NCBI GenBank assembly: GCA_030374805.1
Contig: JARGSG010000264.1
Span: forward strand, 1 to 64,000
Reading direction: 5' to 3'
From: Gracilaria gracilis
Taxonomy: Eukaryota > Rhodophyta > Florideophyceae > Gracilariales > Gracilariaceae
DNA: 64,000 nt
Positions 10,510 to 21,952 of this stretch are shown one piece after another (within the stretch, counting starts at the first letter, position 1; the number at the start of each line of letters is the position of its first letter). The position numbers and the translations under genes were made by a program. The notes under the pieces were generated by a model. The model was not told the DNA's origin. It ran no database searches and was given only the letters and a program-made list of their open reading frames with translations.

Positions 10510-11994
10510 TTAGCACTGCAATATAGTATTATCAGTACACGTATGTGTACATGTACGTGTAGATGCTGACTGTCAGATGGTCACACGTGGCCACATCGCG
10601 AGGGCAGCTTCCACCACACCGCTGTTGCTCCCGGAAACAGCTTGGCCTTCGCGACCTCCGTTCCTCTGTTAAGCGGCACCCAGCCTCTTCCATGGTGGGC
10701 CCCCGACAAAATCCCCTGCAGCGCTGCGCTTTACAAATTGCTCTGCGAAGAACTTCGTCGGGAAGAGCCACTGTGAGAGCTGCGTGCAAGAGGTGCAGTC
10801 GGGGCATCAAAGAATATGGCTGTACCCAACGTAGCTCTATCCGGCTGGGTGGAGCGTCGCGGTTTTTGAGCTAACTGTTCTCTGCGTTTTCTTATTCTCG
10901 TTGATTTTGTAGATGACAGCATGTTTGACACCCACTGCTTGCGCCGTATGGCTATGCTGCTACTTCTTGCGCGCCTCCGACTTCGGGCTATGCGTCCGTG
11001 GCGTGTGAGAATGTGGGTACGTGGCTTCTCTATCGTCCGGGGTGTTCGTTTCGTGACACACCAATTCGAAGAAACCACTTATCGCCGTCTACGTCAAAGT
11101 GCCCGGCGATCAGGTGCGACATCGTCATAGCAGCAGTTCAGATGGCAGTATACAGTCCATTTATCTCTCATCATCTCTGTCTCACTTGGAATGCGCGAGA
11201 TCTCGTTAGAGCTAACAATGGATGGAGCGGGACTTCTTAGGCATGGCTTGCGGACTTGGGTGCACCAGATCCAACTAGCTCCTTTCCATTGCTTACGGCG
11301 GGATTGTGGCTGTGGAATTTGGAGCCCGGGGCTGGCCCTCTTCAGGAACTTCATCCAGTTCAGAAGCTCCCAATAACCTCTGGTAAAATTGTTCTACGTT
11401 CTTTCCAAGTGCTTTCTGTTGTATCGCTGTCGGTAACAACTCAGTTACCTTCAGGTCTCGTGCTTGTTTGGGCAAGTAATGCGATGTTGACGACTGGCTT
11501 GCGTAGCGCTTTGGAAAATGATACATTCAGAAGACGTAATGCTCTCTTAATAGAAGCTGATCTAAAGTCTCCTTTAGAGATATCTGTACCGCCAATCATG
11601 AAGGCTATAGGACAAGCTTTTGAAGAAATGATATCTATAGTCTGTGCAACGGTGTTGATGGTATGGTGTTTGGGATTGGAATCGCGTTCAAGCCAGATGG
11701 AGGACGTGAGGTGCGCCACGACGAGTGCTGGAGGGCAGTGCGAGGGGCAGAAAGGAGTGCGGGAAGAAAGCGCAGGGAGCTACGTCTTCGTCATTGTTTC
11801 TACAAACGCTGTCTTTGTGTTGGGTGACGGGACTTCTGCCTGTGGTGTTGTTACTTGAGGGTAGGTTCCGGAAATTGTTCTGGGAGAGGCATTCCTCTTT
11901 TCTTATCCTCATGTAAGTCTACATCAATTATGAAGTCCTGGCACGACAGTACTCTGCGCGTTGGTGCAATGATAGACGAGGATGTTGTTCAATT
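10510..11994. other. No recognised gene; possible short ORFs
   Basis: A 200-codon plus-strand frame (11256-11858) and minus-strand frames (11293-11526, 11441-11719) overlap. The minus frames contain a protein-like segment, LPTAIQQKALGKNVEQFYQ, but no family is recognised and neither strand is clearly favoured. Confidence 0.25.
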
Positions 11995-14206
11995 TTGCGA
12001 TTCTCCCCTCTCCACCCATTCACACCGTTTCCGTTTTCGGTGAGTTCGGTGGATGAGACGGATGAGCCTTCTTCTATTCCTAGTGCGGACATTTCGGTGA
12101 GTCCGATAATGAACTTGCCGGATAGTGAGGGTAGTGTCTCTGCGACGCCCTTCGCAAGTAGGAGTGATTTGGTGACGCCTTCAGATGTGGTGGAAACGAG
12201 TCCAGATGAATCGAGCACAACTGGGCTGTTCTCTGAGATGCCGTCTACGTCTTTAACAAGGCCATCGGAGTCGTTGGATATGGATATGAGCGCACTTACC
12301 CCGAGTGCGAGCCAGCTCCCAATCGCTGTTGCATCGGACACAGTGGCTCCGACGGCATCCTCTCTCCGTACTACGTCGCTGTCACCGTCAGTGAGCAAGA
12401 GAGATTTGGTGGTGCCTTCTGATGTAATGGAAATGATGTCGGAAGCACCGGGCATATCTGTGTTGATATCTGAATCTCCAGTATCGTCACCAAAACCTCA
12501 TGGACTCATTGGAAACCGACACTGCTGAACCAAGTACCAGTGACTTGCCAAGCCCCGTCGCGCCAGATACAATGGTTCCGTGCGCATCCTCCATTTCGAT
12601 ACCGTCGCTTTCCCCATCAGCCAGTGAGAGAGATTTGGTGGCGCCCTCAAACGCAATGGACATGACGTCAGACGTGCAAAGCACAACTACATTGCCCCCT
12701 GGGACTGCCGTAATGGCATCACTAAACCCAGTGGATGCGTTGGATACCGGCAGTCCTGCACCGATTGCCAGCGAGCTCCCCACCGCCTTTGCCTCATCTA
12801 CAATGGTTCAGTTCATATCTCCTACTCCAACGCTCTCCCCGTTGTCGAGCAAGGACTTGATACTCCCATCGAATGCAGTGGAAATAATGTCAGAAGCACC
12901 GAACACAACCGTGTTACCGATTGAGAGCGCTTTAATGTCGCCGGCTAATCTGATGGATGCGTTGGACACTCATAGTCCTGCAAGTTTCAGAGTGACCCCA
13001 GTCCCTGGAGCATCTGCCACAATGGTTGCCTTACCTTCTTCCACTCCGACATTATCTCCATCGGGAAGTAAGACAGATGTGGTGGCTCCTTCTAAAGATG
13101 CGGAAATCATATCGGTGACCCCAACACCCATGTATGGTACTCCTGTTTCGTCGGAGATGCCAATCCCGGGGATTTCTTTTTCACCGCTGCCAACAATGTC
13201 CGACGCATCTTTTCCGGAGGCCAGCCCATCAGTCACACCGCGTGGTACCGAGTCGTCCACCCCTATCGCAGCGACTGCGACTATCATAGCATCTGGCGTC
13301 ACTTCATCTGCAGCTGCTTCCAGCTCTGCTCCTGCCGGTAATCCTGACTCGGCTACACCATCGCTGTCAGTGTTGGCCGGTTCTTTCACGTCATCCACTT
13401 CCCCATCTCTTGGGATCACTGTCTTGCCGAGTTTCATGTCAGCTTCTCCAATAGCAAGTGCGCTGATGACACCGTTTGTGAGTAGCCCAAGCAGTACTGA
13501 GGCAGCGGACGACGTGCAGGCATCGACCGTATCATTCGGTGTGGATCCAATGTCTACACAGATCTTGGAGCCGGGTGAATTATCTTCGCCGCAGACGGAT
13601 GATCTCCACCCGGAGGATTCGTGTGTTACGGCTTCGCTTGAGTCGGACATCACACCGGCAAAGAGTGCATCTGCCACATCCGAGGTTACCTTTCCCGAGG
13701 CGAGCCAAAGCGTTACTCCACGCCCCTCCCCGTCTCCGAGTACAACAAGTTCTGGTATCATCTCGACGACCCCGGCGGGGAGTGCGATGGAGCCATTATT
13801 GCCGACAATGGAAGTCGGTGCCACTGCAGATGTGCTCCCAAGTATGGCAGCAAATGGCAGGCGTGGGGTAGTCACCGCTTCTCTCAGCGCTTCTCCGACT
13901 GCTTCAAGTGCGGAAGCGACCCCAGTGTCTGCTTTGCTTCTGTTCTTGCCGACTGTAACGCCGGAGGTCATGTTTCCTGTGTCGCCTGAAGTCTCGGTAA
14001 TGGTGACTGTGAGCCCGTTGGATGTGTTGCCCACGCCAACATTTGTTTTCTCGGGAGAGCCCACTCCTTCGGTGGCTGCGAGCGTCATGCTCTGGACGCC
14101 ATCCCCGGATCCGACTGTCGTAGATCAATGCTCGAATCTACCACCGGTTGTACCGAACTCTTCTCTGTTGGCGCAGACGGCTAACTTCCAGAGAGTACGT
14201 CGATAG
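11995..14206 (+). CDS. Ser/Thr/Pro-rich repeat protein, probably extracellular or cell-wall
   Basis: Two plus-strand frames, 11995-12528 and 12500-14206 (568 codons), carry the same diverged repeat of about 75 residues. Each repeat contains a block like MDALDTGSPAP, then LSPSxSxxDLVxPSxxxE, then MSEAPxxTVL. At least four to five units run across the frame junction near 12,505, so the two frames were one gene and a frame change or unseen intron lies there. After about residue 200 the repeats give way to a Ser/Thr/Pro/Ala-rich mucin-like stretch. Such composition suggests an O-glycosylated wall or secreted protein, but no signal peptide is certain. The minus strand is also open here (12970-14088). 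I prefer the plus strand because the frame is longer and the repeat pattern reads cleanly. Family unknown. Confidence 0.5.
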
Positions 14207-14238
14207 AGTCGGCTGGGGGGTTTGGGCATGGGGGTACC

Positions 14239-14856
14239 TTGTACTCACACCGGATTGCGATTCGGGCAGGTGCAAAGGCTCTGAAAAGTTTAGAGTCCGG
14301 GCTACCTACTGAGGGAGAGATATCACGAGCGATGAATGATTTGGGTTCAGTAATAGACAGGCTTGGTCACCAAGGCGAATCTCATGATGTTGGACTCAGA
14401 GCTGCAGCTGATATGAACATTGTGAGAAACGTTATCACTGCGATTATTGACAGATACAACCAACGTCTTGGTCCGGTCTCGAAGTGACTCGGCATGGCTT
14501 TTAATGCCGATAAACATGTCATTTCAACTTTCATTGAAGAATCTGTTCGAGGTGGTCCGGCTTTCTCATTATCAACTTTACTCCGCAGAGCTGGTCCCGC
14601 TGTTCGACGTGTTGCAGAACTCGGTCCCTATGCGATAATTGCTACGATGGATAAAGAGACTAAGGACCCGGTCGTCGTGTTCAATACGCTCAGAAAATCT
14701 GAAGGTGCAACTATGAAACGCGAAACCGTGACACTCGCCAATGAATATGACGGGGGCAAAGATGTCCCGAAGAACGTTAGCTATATGGTAATCGGATCTA
14801 CTGTTGATGTCCTTTCGCATATTTCTGTTCGAGTTCGAAACGAACGCCATGGCCTC
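14239..14856 (+). pseudogene. Unrecognised ORF interrupted by the Gypsy element
   Basis: An 82-codon frame (14239-14487) continues in the same frame after one TGA into MAFNADKHVISTFIEESVRG and onward to 14,856, where the LTR element begins. The same frame stays open for about 80 bp beyond the 3' LTR (from 24,303). The residues look like a globular soluble protein (LLRRAGPAVRRVAELGPYA, YMVIGSTVDVLSHISV). No family is recognised. It directly follows the Ser/Thr/Pro-rich gene and may once have been its C-terminal part or a separate gene. Confidence 0.4.
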
Positions 14857-15364
14857 TGTAGTACAATGAGACCTCAATGGGTTGGTGCCACGTGGGTCTA
14901 CTGGTGCGCCTTGCTGGCTGCACTGTACCCAATTGGTATTCTGTATTTTATAATTTCTAATTTCTAATTTATAGTCTAGGATAGTTTAGCATTGCTGGCC
15001 CATGACAGTAGGTCATGGGCACAGCCGATGACGTCATGCCCGCATGGGAGATCGGCGTCGGTGCACCTTGTATATATTGTGGTGCACCTCGCCTTCCCCC
15101 TCGGGTATTGTAAAGTCAGGCACCACTAGGGCAGTAACTATACCATCTTGGTCACTTGCTACTCTATTACTATTCAGGTTTTACCGCGCGTCAACGTCTA
15201 CTACCGTACACCTACACGGTCTAGACTAGTTGCCCCGCCGTTTGCCCCTGCGGGTTTCAGGTGCCCTACTACCATATTGGTTGTGTGTTTTTCCCCTTCA
15301 GGTTGAGCCCTCGCGCGCTCCCTCTACCAGGCGGACCCCACACCTTATCGGTATTTGTACGACA
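14857..15364 (+). repeat. 5' LTR of the young Gypsy element
   Basis: The LTR is 508 bp, starts TGTAGTAC and ends TACGACA. It contains a TATA-like TTGTATATATTG near 15,070 inside an inverted GGTGCACC/GGTGCACC pair, and five exact ACC-N5-GGT sites at 14927, 15142, 15210, 15271 and 15342. Confidence 0.95.
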
Positions 15365-15367
15365 TTT

Positions 15368-15380
15368 TGGTCTCCCGACC
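15368..15380 (+). promoter_or_regulatory. Primer-binding site
   Basis: TGGTCTCCCGACC begins three bases after the 5' LTR. A tRNA 3' end ending GGTCGGGAGACCA would pair with it. The tRNA species is not identified. Confidence 0.6.
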
Positions 15381-15502
15381 TAGAAGTTTCTTGGTTTTTG
15401 TCGTACCTTTACTGGTGAACAGAAGACATTCCAAAGGATTCTGGAAGTTCACACACCTATTTGGTTTCGTAGGAATACTCGCGAAGCAATTGGATACCAC
15501 TA

Positions 15503-17176
15503 TTGGTCACCATGGAAAGACCTAAAAGGATTACTCGTGGCTCTAGCGCGCCACCTAGCCACAAGGGTTCTGCTGCGGCTTCGGCCGCTAAACCCATTCT
15601 GGATAATCCCGAGGAGTTGCTTCGGCAACCTCGGGCCGGAACCTCAAAGGATACGGGCACTCAGCCACCGTTGGCTCCTGAACCTAACAAGGATTCGCCG
15701 ACAACGGTTGAGGACCTTTGGCCCCAATTGGAAGATCGAGCGAAAGCTCTTTTTACCGCTACGGTTAATGAAGCTATGACCTCAATGGACATGGACGCCG
15801 TTACCCGCTTGGTGGTTGATCGAGCCGTGCACGAGCTCTCTCAACGCATACCTAAATTGGTTGAAACATACCTCTTAACGGGTGCCCGGGAGCATATCTA
15901 CCGAGTGGTTCAAGACCTTTGGGTTTCTGAAGGAATGGCGGAAGCCAAAACCCCTGGGGTGAATGTGGTTACTCGCATACCACAAGGGATCCCTGCTGGT
16001 TCTTCCGCACCAATCAAGCCAATTCCGGCCGATAGTGCGTACCTACAAGGTTTAAGGCAAGGTCAAGAGGGCCATATAGAGATGAGCCCTCGAGACGTGT
16101 ACTTGCCACCCATTGGAGGTAACGTTCGAAAGGACACCAAGACTGGTGGACCTGAGGACGATTCGTCTGACCCAGATGAGGGGCGACGAAGAAGAAACCG
16201 CAAGGGTAAAGAAAGGAGGAGGAAAAAGGGAAAGAATCGCGGCTACGACTCTGACCCCGATTCCTCGAGCTCCGATACCGATACTGGTTCATCGTCGGAT
16301 GATGACCGTAAAGGTAGACGCCAGAAGAGACCGAACAGGTTGGCGAAGAAGTCGTCAAAGAGAAACCGTAAAGGTAAGAAGAAACGGTACGAGTCGTCCG
16401 ACTCGGATTCGGACACCGATACAACCCTAGAGGTGCGTCAGCCGCTGAACGATATGTTCACAAAAGCGGTTGATTATAGGTCATATCGGTTGAGAAACCG
16501 ATCCTCTGCTTACACCCAAGAGGTTGCGCAGAAGATCACCAAGCACCATAAGAAGCTCAGCTTCCAGATGGGTGATACTACCTTCACAGGTGATGATCCC
16601 ATTGCGGTAATTGAGTTTCTACAGAAGTTCAAGATTGCATGTGACCAAAATGGTTTTTCCGAAGGCGCTGCCATGTGGTTATTCCAGTTTTACCTTAAAG
16701 GTCAAGCTTACCACTTGCTGCAAGGCAGGCTCCGTGGAAATACCCTGGCGGTTGATGAAGAGGGGACAGAGATGTTAGAGACGTACCCAGAAGTGGTTAA
16801 TTTCATGTTGGAAACTTACGCTACCGATGAGGTTATCCAGGAAGGTTACGCTGAGGTGCAGGCATATCGCCAACGCTCTAGCCAAACCGAAATGGAATTC
16901 TCGTTGGGCCTTTGGAATCTGGCCACCCGATGCGGTAATGTCTTTACCACTAGTAGGTTGAGGTCGCTCTTTGCCGACAATGTTGACAAAGCGATTCGTT
17001 CGCAGGTACGCAATTACCTGGCGAACAACCGTAAGGTGGACTATAATGGGCTTGCCCGTTATGCCCAGGGACTAGGCGACACTCTCCGTCACGGAAAGAA
17101 GCCGTCGACGTCCCATACCTCAAAGGATAAACCGAAACGGTCAGTATTGGAGCTAGAAGAAAGCACTACCTCATAG
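15503..17176 (+). CDS. gag: Gypsy gag (capsid region)
   Basis: This is a long protein of about 557 residues: a Pro-rich N-terminus, a helical segment, a very basic, Ser/Asp-rich linker (about residues 215-310) and then a capsid-like helical region (FLQKFKIACDQNGF, LQGRLRGNTL, YRQRSSQTEMEFSLGLW) of the gag/retrotransposon type. It forms the particle shell in this family. Confidence 0.8.
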   Translation: MVTMERPKRITRGSSAPPSHKGSAAASAAKPILDNPEELLRQPRAGTSKDTGTQPPLAPEPNKDSPTTVEDLWPQLEDRAKALFTATVNEAMTSMDMDAVTRLVVDRAVHELSQRIPKLVETYLLTGAREHIYRVVQDLWVSEGMAEAKTPGVNVVTRIPQGIPAGSSAPIKPIPADSAYLQGLRQGQEGHIEMSPRDVYLPPIGGNVRKDTKTGGPEDDSSDPDEGRRRRNRKGKERRRKKGKNRGYDSDPDSSSSDTDTGSSSDDDRKGRRQKRPNRLAKKSSKRNRKGKKKRYESSDSDSDTDTTLEVRQPLNDMFTKAVDYRSYRLRNRSSAYTQEVAQKITKHHKKLSFQMGDTTFTGDDPIAVIEFLQKFKIACDQNGFSEGAAMWLFQFYLKGQAYHLLQGRLRGNTLAVDEEGTEMLETYPEVVNFMLETYATDEVIQEGYAEVQAYRQRSSQTEMEFSLGLWNLATRCGNVFTTSRLRSLFADNVDKAIRSQVRNYLANNRKVDYNGLARYAQGLGDTLRHGKKPSTSHTSKDKPKRSVLELEESTTS

Positions 17177-17206
17177 GGAGATTCGCTCATTCGCGTACCA
17201 ACAGGA

Positions 17207-17674
17207 ATGGCAGTTCATCTCGTGACTGCGCCGCAGGCTCAGTCACGAGCCACCTCCATTGGTAATTGGTCGTCGACAGTACCACCAGCTTCGGTAAGGT
17301 CGCCACCGAGTGCGGCGAGCACTCAACAAACCTCAACGGGTGGTTCGCAAGCATCTTCCTATGCTACAGCAACGACCAATCCGGTGACCCGACCTACCTC
17401 TATGGCAATGCGTGATCCCCAGACAGGTGGATTGGTTTGCTGGCTCTGTTTGTCGCCAGACCATCTGGCGAACAGATGTGATAAAATACCCCCAGGGGTG
17501 CGCGAACATCTGATCAGTGCCAGGCAGCAAAACCACCGTAACCTATATGGATCTGGAAAGAGGGTACAAGCTCAACCATCACCATCTCAGGTTCATCTCG
17601 TCGAGGAAATACCAATCTTGGAGAAGGACAGTCTCACTCAGGAGGAGCAGGAAAACACCGAACGGTTAGCGTAG
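17207..17674 (+). CDS. Gypsy nucleocapsid region with zinc knuckle
   Basis: It shows one CCHC-like knuckle, CWLCLSPDHLANRCD (C-x2-C-x4-H-x4-C), within a Ser/Thr/Gln-rich stretch. In the family this binds element RNA. It lies between the capsid part and the polyprotein enzymes. Confidence 0.75.
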   Translation: MAVHLVTAPQAQSRATSIGNWSSTVPPASVRSPPSAASTQQTSTGGSQASSYATATTNPVTRPTSMAMRDPQTGGLVCWLCLSPDHLANRCDKIPPGVREHLISARQQNHRNLYGSGKRVQAQPSPSQVHLVEEIPILEKDSLTQEEQENTERLA

Positions 17675-17694
17675 GGGCCACCCCTAACCGTGAA

Positions 17695-20600
17695 TTGGAA
17701 GGCCCGTCGATACCGGAACGGGAAACCTTAATGGTGGAAAAAGAAGAATCAGATGTACCCAATGTGGTGTGTCTAATGAAGTACAATAACTATAAAGTTA
17801 ATGCTTCAGTAAGCTTTCTCAATTACCTACAGGTCCCCGTTGCGTGCGTACTCGATACCGGCGCCGGTCCGAATGTGCTAAACGCTCGCGTCATACCCGA
17901 TGCGGTCTTGCGGAACATTCGGCCTGCCCCGACTATCAACCCACTGGTGGACGCTAATGAGCGCCCACTGCACCTTAGAGGAATGTTAACCACTGTGGTA
18001 CAACTTGGAACCTTGAAGGTGAAGCTCAATTTCTTTGTGGTGGATCGTCTGGCGACAGACTGTATCCTCGGGACCAACTTTATTGACAAACATGTCAAGG
18101 CAATTTTGCCAGGGTCCCGAACGGTCGCTCTCCGTCAAGGTGGTCGTATTGCCATACTGGGTAATACGCAGACCAAAAATGGTTGGCGTAAGAAGCCGAG
18201 GTTCAATATACCCACCGAAACGGTTTCAAACAAGATACGGCTCACCAAATTGGTTTCAATTCCGGCTATGACCCAAATGGTAGTGAATGTCTCATGCGCA
18301 GTTCCAGGATTGGTAATGCTACAGAACCATCCTAGGTTGGCAGAAAGACATCTCGCCTTGATGGCAAACGGGATTATCGACAACATCCCTAACCAAGCCT
18401 TCAAGGTGTACTTGAGTAACTTTAGCAATCACATTGTTAAGTTACCCAAGAATACCACTATTGGAATCGCATTGCCGGCACCACAAGGGGTTTTCACGGT
18501 CTCACCTAATGTGTTGGGCGAGGTCGCCACCTCTAAGGACGGGGGAGGAACGGATGCGCCATACCCTGCATATGCGCCCCCGTTATCGACAAACACCAAA
18601 ATGGAACAGAAGATCGCCAGTACCTTTAAGGTTAGGGATCAGGAAAAGACTATGGAACTGGACCCAGTGCGGAATTGGAGAGAGGAAGTCCAGATCGGTG
18701 CGGAGAACCAGGCTCTCCGAGACCGGATCCTCAGTCTCTTAGAAGAATTTGAACCCATGTGGTCGGGCCGGTTGGGCCAAATTGAGGCTACAGAGCACCG
18801 TATTGATATGGTGCCTGGCTGGAAACCCATTTACCAGCAGCCTTACCGTGCAGGTCCAAAAGCCCGGGAGGTTGAGCTCAATGAGGTCGAGAGAATGCTC
18901 CGTGAAGGTGTCATAGAACCAGCAAGTGCGGACTGGGCCAGCCCTGTGGTTCTCGTCACAAAGAAGAATGATACCCGTATGCGGTTCTGTGTGGACTACA
19001 GAAGACTGAATAGTATGACCATTAGGGATTCGTACCCAATACCTAGAATGGACGAGTGTATAGATTCGTTGGGCAACGCCAAGATCTTTACTACGCTCGA
19101 TGCCAATTGTGGTTATTGGCAGGTACCTATCAGGGAAGAAGACAAGGACAAAACTACGTTTACTTGCCACGCTGGGTTATTCCGTTTTACGCGTATGCCC
19201 TTTGGGTTGCGAAATGCCCCGGCTACCTTTCAGAGGGCGTTAGATATAATCCTTTCGAAGGTGAAGTGGAGAACCGCTCTGGTATACATCGACGATGTAA
19301 TCATATATTCCAGAACGGTAGAGGAACATTTCCACCATGTTAGGGAAGTTTTGAACCTTTTGAGGGAATCTGGAGTAACGTTGAAGCTCCGCAAGTGCGA
19401 ATTCTTCACCAAAGAGGTAGAATACCTTGGTCATATCATCAGCCCTGGGAGGTTAGAAGTGACGCCGCGGAATATCCGGGCCGTGCAGGAGGCGAAGCCA
19501 CCCACGTCCCAGACGGAAATCCGATCCTTTATAGGTTTGTGCAATGTGTACCGCCGGTTTATCAAGGGATTTGCCAAGATAGCGGCTCCCCTCAACAGGA
19601 AGCTGCTGAAAGGTCAACCTACAAGGTTTGAATGTCTTACCAATGAGGAAATGGATGCGTTCGAGGCGCTGAAACATGCGCTCTTGACACCTCCCATCTT
19701 GGCATTACCCAAAGCTGGTTTACGATACACGTTGGATACTGACGCTTCGGACGCCCAAATTGGTTGTTGTCTTATGCAGGAGCAAGAAAACGGCGACAAA
19801 CTACCTATAGGGTACTGGAGCCGTGCTTTGCACGCTGCAGAAAAGAACTACACAACAACCGAAAAGGAATGTCTGGCAGTAGTCTGGAGCATGTTGATGC
19901 TCCGTCCCTACCTATATGGTGAAAGGTTCACGCTTCGAACCGACCATGATGCCCTACGGTGGATACTGGGCCTGGCCGACGCATCAGGCAGACTTGCTCG
20001 ATGGCGGTTACGACTGTCAGAGTTCGAGTATGACGTACAGTACCGTCCAGGTATCAAGCACAATGTCGCAGACGCGATGTCTCGCATTACCACAGATGGT
20101 TTGGACACCGAGCCGGTAGAGGATGATATCCCATGCTTTACCATCTCTACCAACCCTGATGGTGATACCTTAGAAGGTTACTGGACTCTACCCGAAGAGG
20201 ATACGTGGTTTAGTGATGCCATCGCTCGGGAAATACTCGCCCTCGAGGAAACAGACGTCATGCCAATTACCCGCGAGGAATTCCTGAGAGAGCAAGCAAA
20301 CGATGTTTATTGCCGCTCTCTCATGGACCAAGTAGGTATGAAAGACTCGAACTTTGACGTCGACCGAAATGGTTTCCTGGTGAGGCGAGCTCCTATTGAT
20401 GGTTCCCTTCAGAAGGTAGTGCCCAAGGTGCTGCGCCCTCGGGTGCTGTACCTATCCCACTACCCAAGGCTATCAGGACACCCTGGAGGTACGAGAATGT
20501 ACTACACCTTGAGGCAAGGGTACTACTGGCCTCATATGGCTAATGATATATATACCTTTGTAGGTCAATGTGAATCTTGCGTACGTACCCGTGGAGGTCT

Positions 20601-21054
20601 CCGGAAGCACAGGAAATACTTGAAGTTATTCCCTGCAGCGGGTCCTCTCGAGTTCGTCGCAATAGACCTTCTGGGTCCATTACCAAAAACCACAAGGGGA
20701 TATCAGTACATCATCGTAATCACCGACAGGTTCTCGAAGCTCACGCGAGCGATACCCTTGAAGGACACGAAATCGACGACCCTCGCAGTGGCGTTCTTGA
20801 ACAATTGGATCTACCCGTATGGTGCACCGCTTTATCTACTTACCGACAATGGTTCGAACTTAGCTTCGAAGTTCTTTGAAGCTGTTTGTAACCTCTTGGG
20901 AATTAAGCACTACTTCACTACTGCCTACCATCCGCAAACGAATGGGCAAGTGGAGCGCTTTAACCGAACACTGGTATCTAGGCTGCGACATTATACGGAA
21001 GAACACCAAAACTGGTTGGGACGAGCTCGTGCAGCCCTTGACATATGCATATAA
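17695..21054 (+). CDS. pol: Gypsy pol: protease, RT, RNase H, integrase
   Basis: The domains follow in order. The aspartic protease has VLDTGAGPN (about 17,850). Reverse transcriptase has FCVDYRRLN, TLDANCGYWQVP, MPFGLRNAPATFQ and the YIDDV active site (about 19,285). RNase H has TLDTDASDAQIG (about 19,733) and IKHNVADAMSR. Integrase has a zinc-binding H-H-C-C segment (LSHYPRLSGHPG to CESC) and a catalytic core with FVAIDLLGPLP, LLTDNGSN and an YHPQTNGQVERFNRTL block. All expected catalytic motifs can be seen. Confidence 0.9.
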   Translation: MEGPSIPERETLMVEKEESDVPNVVCLMKYNNYKVNASVSFLNYLQVPVACVLDTGAGPNVLNARVIPDAVLRNIRPAPTINPLVDANERPLHLRGMLTTVVQLGTLKVKLNFFVVDRLATDCILGTNFIDKHVKAILPGSRTVALRQGGRIAILGNTQTKNGWRKKPRFNIPTETVSNKIRLTKLVSIPAMTQMVVNVSCAVPGLVMLQNHPRLAERHLALMANGIIDNIPNQAFKVYLSNFSNHIVKLPKNTTIGIALPAPQGVFTVSPNVLGEVATSKDGGGTDAPYPAYAPPLSTNTKMEQKIASTFKVRDQEKTMELDPVRNWREEVQIGAENQALRDRILSLLEEFEPMWSGRLGQIEATEHRIDMVPGWKPIYQQPYRAGPKAREVELNEVERMLREGVIEPASADWASPVVLVTKKNDTRMRFCVDYRRLNSMTIRDSYPIPRMDECIDSLGNAKIFTTLDANCGYWQVPIREEDKDKTTFTCHAGLFRFTRMPFGLRNAPATFQRALDIILSKVKWRTALVYIDDVIIYSRTVEEHFHHVREVLNLLRESGVTLKLRKCEFFTKEVEYLGHIISPGRLEVTPRNIRAVQEAKPPTSQTEIRSFIGLCNVYRRFIKGFAKIAAPLNRKLLKGQPTRFECLTNEEMDAFEALKHALLTPPILALPKAGLRYTLDTDASDAQIGCCLMQEQENGDKLPIGYWSRALHAAEKNYTTTEKECLAVVWSMLMLRPYLYGERFTLRTDHDALRWILGLADASGRLARWRLRLSEFEYDVQYRPGIKHNVADAMSRITTDGLDTEPVEDDIPCFTISTNPDGDTLEGYWTLPEEDTWFSDAIAREILALEETDVMPITREEFLREQANDVYCRSLMDQVGMKDSNFDVDRNGFLVRRAPIDGSLQKVVPKVLRPRVLYLSHYPRLSGHPGGTRMYYTLRQGYYWPHMANDIYTFVGQCESCVRTRGGLRKHRKYLKLFPAAGPLEFVAIDLLGPLPKTTRGYQYIIVITDRFSKLTRAIPLKDTKSTTLAVAFLNNWIYPYGAPLYLLTDNGSNLASKFFEAVCNLLGIKHYFTTAYHPQTNGQVERFNRTLVSRLRHYTEEHQNWLGRARAALDICI

Positions 21055-21952
21055 CCTTCAGGTTCATCGAGCGACGCAAACTACGCCGTTCGATCTAATA
21101 CTGTCAAGACACCCACCAGGTATTGTTGTGGAAGGGGACCCATTAGGACAAGAAGCCGCCGGAGCGCTCACACCGTCACAGGTCAAACGGAATACCCTTT
21201 TGAGGTTGAGACGTGCTCTCAAGTATGCTGAGAGCAAGCTCACAGCCTCCCAGAAGCGGTACAAGGAGGACTACGACCGTAAGGTAACCCAGGTGGTAAC
21301 GGCTACGCCGGGTCAATATGTCTTTATTGACCACCCTCCGAAAGGAGCTAAACCACGACCGGGTGATGAAGCTGATGATGAAGCTATTGATAGAGATATC
21401 AATTCTAAGCTTCTTCCGAAATCATCGGGACCTTTCAAGGTAATTCGGTCGACCGACCACACGGTAACGGTGAACCAAGATGGTGTAGAGAATACAATCT
21501 CTATTGACCGAATCACGGTTGCACCTCAAACGGTTCAGTCCAGGAAGGAACGCGGAGAATCCGCGCGTGACCCACAAGCGGTTGCCCTGAGGACTCAGCC
21601 CCGGGAAGACGGGACACCCATCGAGGTTAATGATGACGCACAGGGTGACGACCCAGACTACGTACCACCTGCGGGGATTACGGTTGCTCCTTCAGAGGAA
21701 ACACCTACCCCTAGTGGTACCGATGCTCATCTAAACCAAAGTGGTGAAACGATACCAGCCCAGGTCTCTAATGAGTTCCCAGTGGAACGCCTTGTAGGTC
21801 ACCGCCGTACCCCAGATGGTCTAAAGTACACCGTACGTTGGTATGGCTGGGGCGCCGATGGTGACACTGCTGAGCCGCCCTCAGCCATACCACACCATTT
21901 CAGGGTAAGCTACTGGAACCGCAAAGGAGAGAACATGCCGAATGATGGGTAA
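21050..21952 (+). CDS. Gypsy integrase C-terminal part with chromodomain
   Basis: It contains the integrase tail typical of Ty3/Gypsy (RATQTTPFDLILSR, YKEDYDRKV, GQYVFIDHPP, GPFKVIRS) and ends in a chromodomain-like segment, FPVERLVGHRRT to YTVRWYGWGAD (about 21,776-21,870). Chromodomains steer integration toward marked chromatin in chromoviruses. Confidence 0.85.
   Translation, partial: YNLQVHRATQTTPFDLILSRHPPGIVVEGDPLGQEAAGALTPSQVKRNTLLRLRRALKYAESKLTASQKRYKEDYDRKVTQVVTATPGQYVFIDHPPKGAKPRPGDEADDEAIDRDINSKLLPKSSGPFKVIRSTDHTVTVNQDGVENTISIDRITVAPQTVQSRKERGESARDPQAVALRTQPREDGTPIEVNDDAQGDDPDYVPPAGITVAPSEETPTPSGTDAHLNQSGETIPAQVSNEFPVERLVGHRRTPDGLKYTVRWYGWGADGDTAEPPSAIPHHFRVSYWNRKGENMPNDG

Noticed and set aside
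12970-14088. 372-codon minus-strand ORF, Gly/Val/Ser-rich
   Set aside because: It lies antisense to the longer Ser/Thr/Pro-rich frame, whose repeats read coherently. The minus translation follows from that composition.
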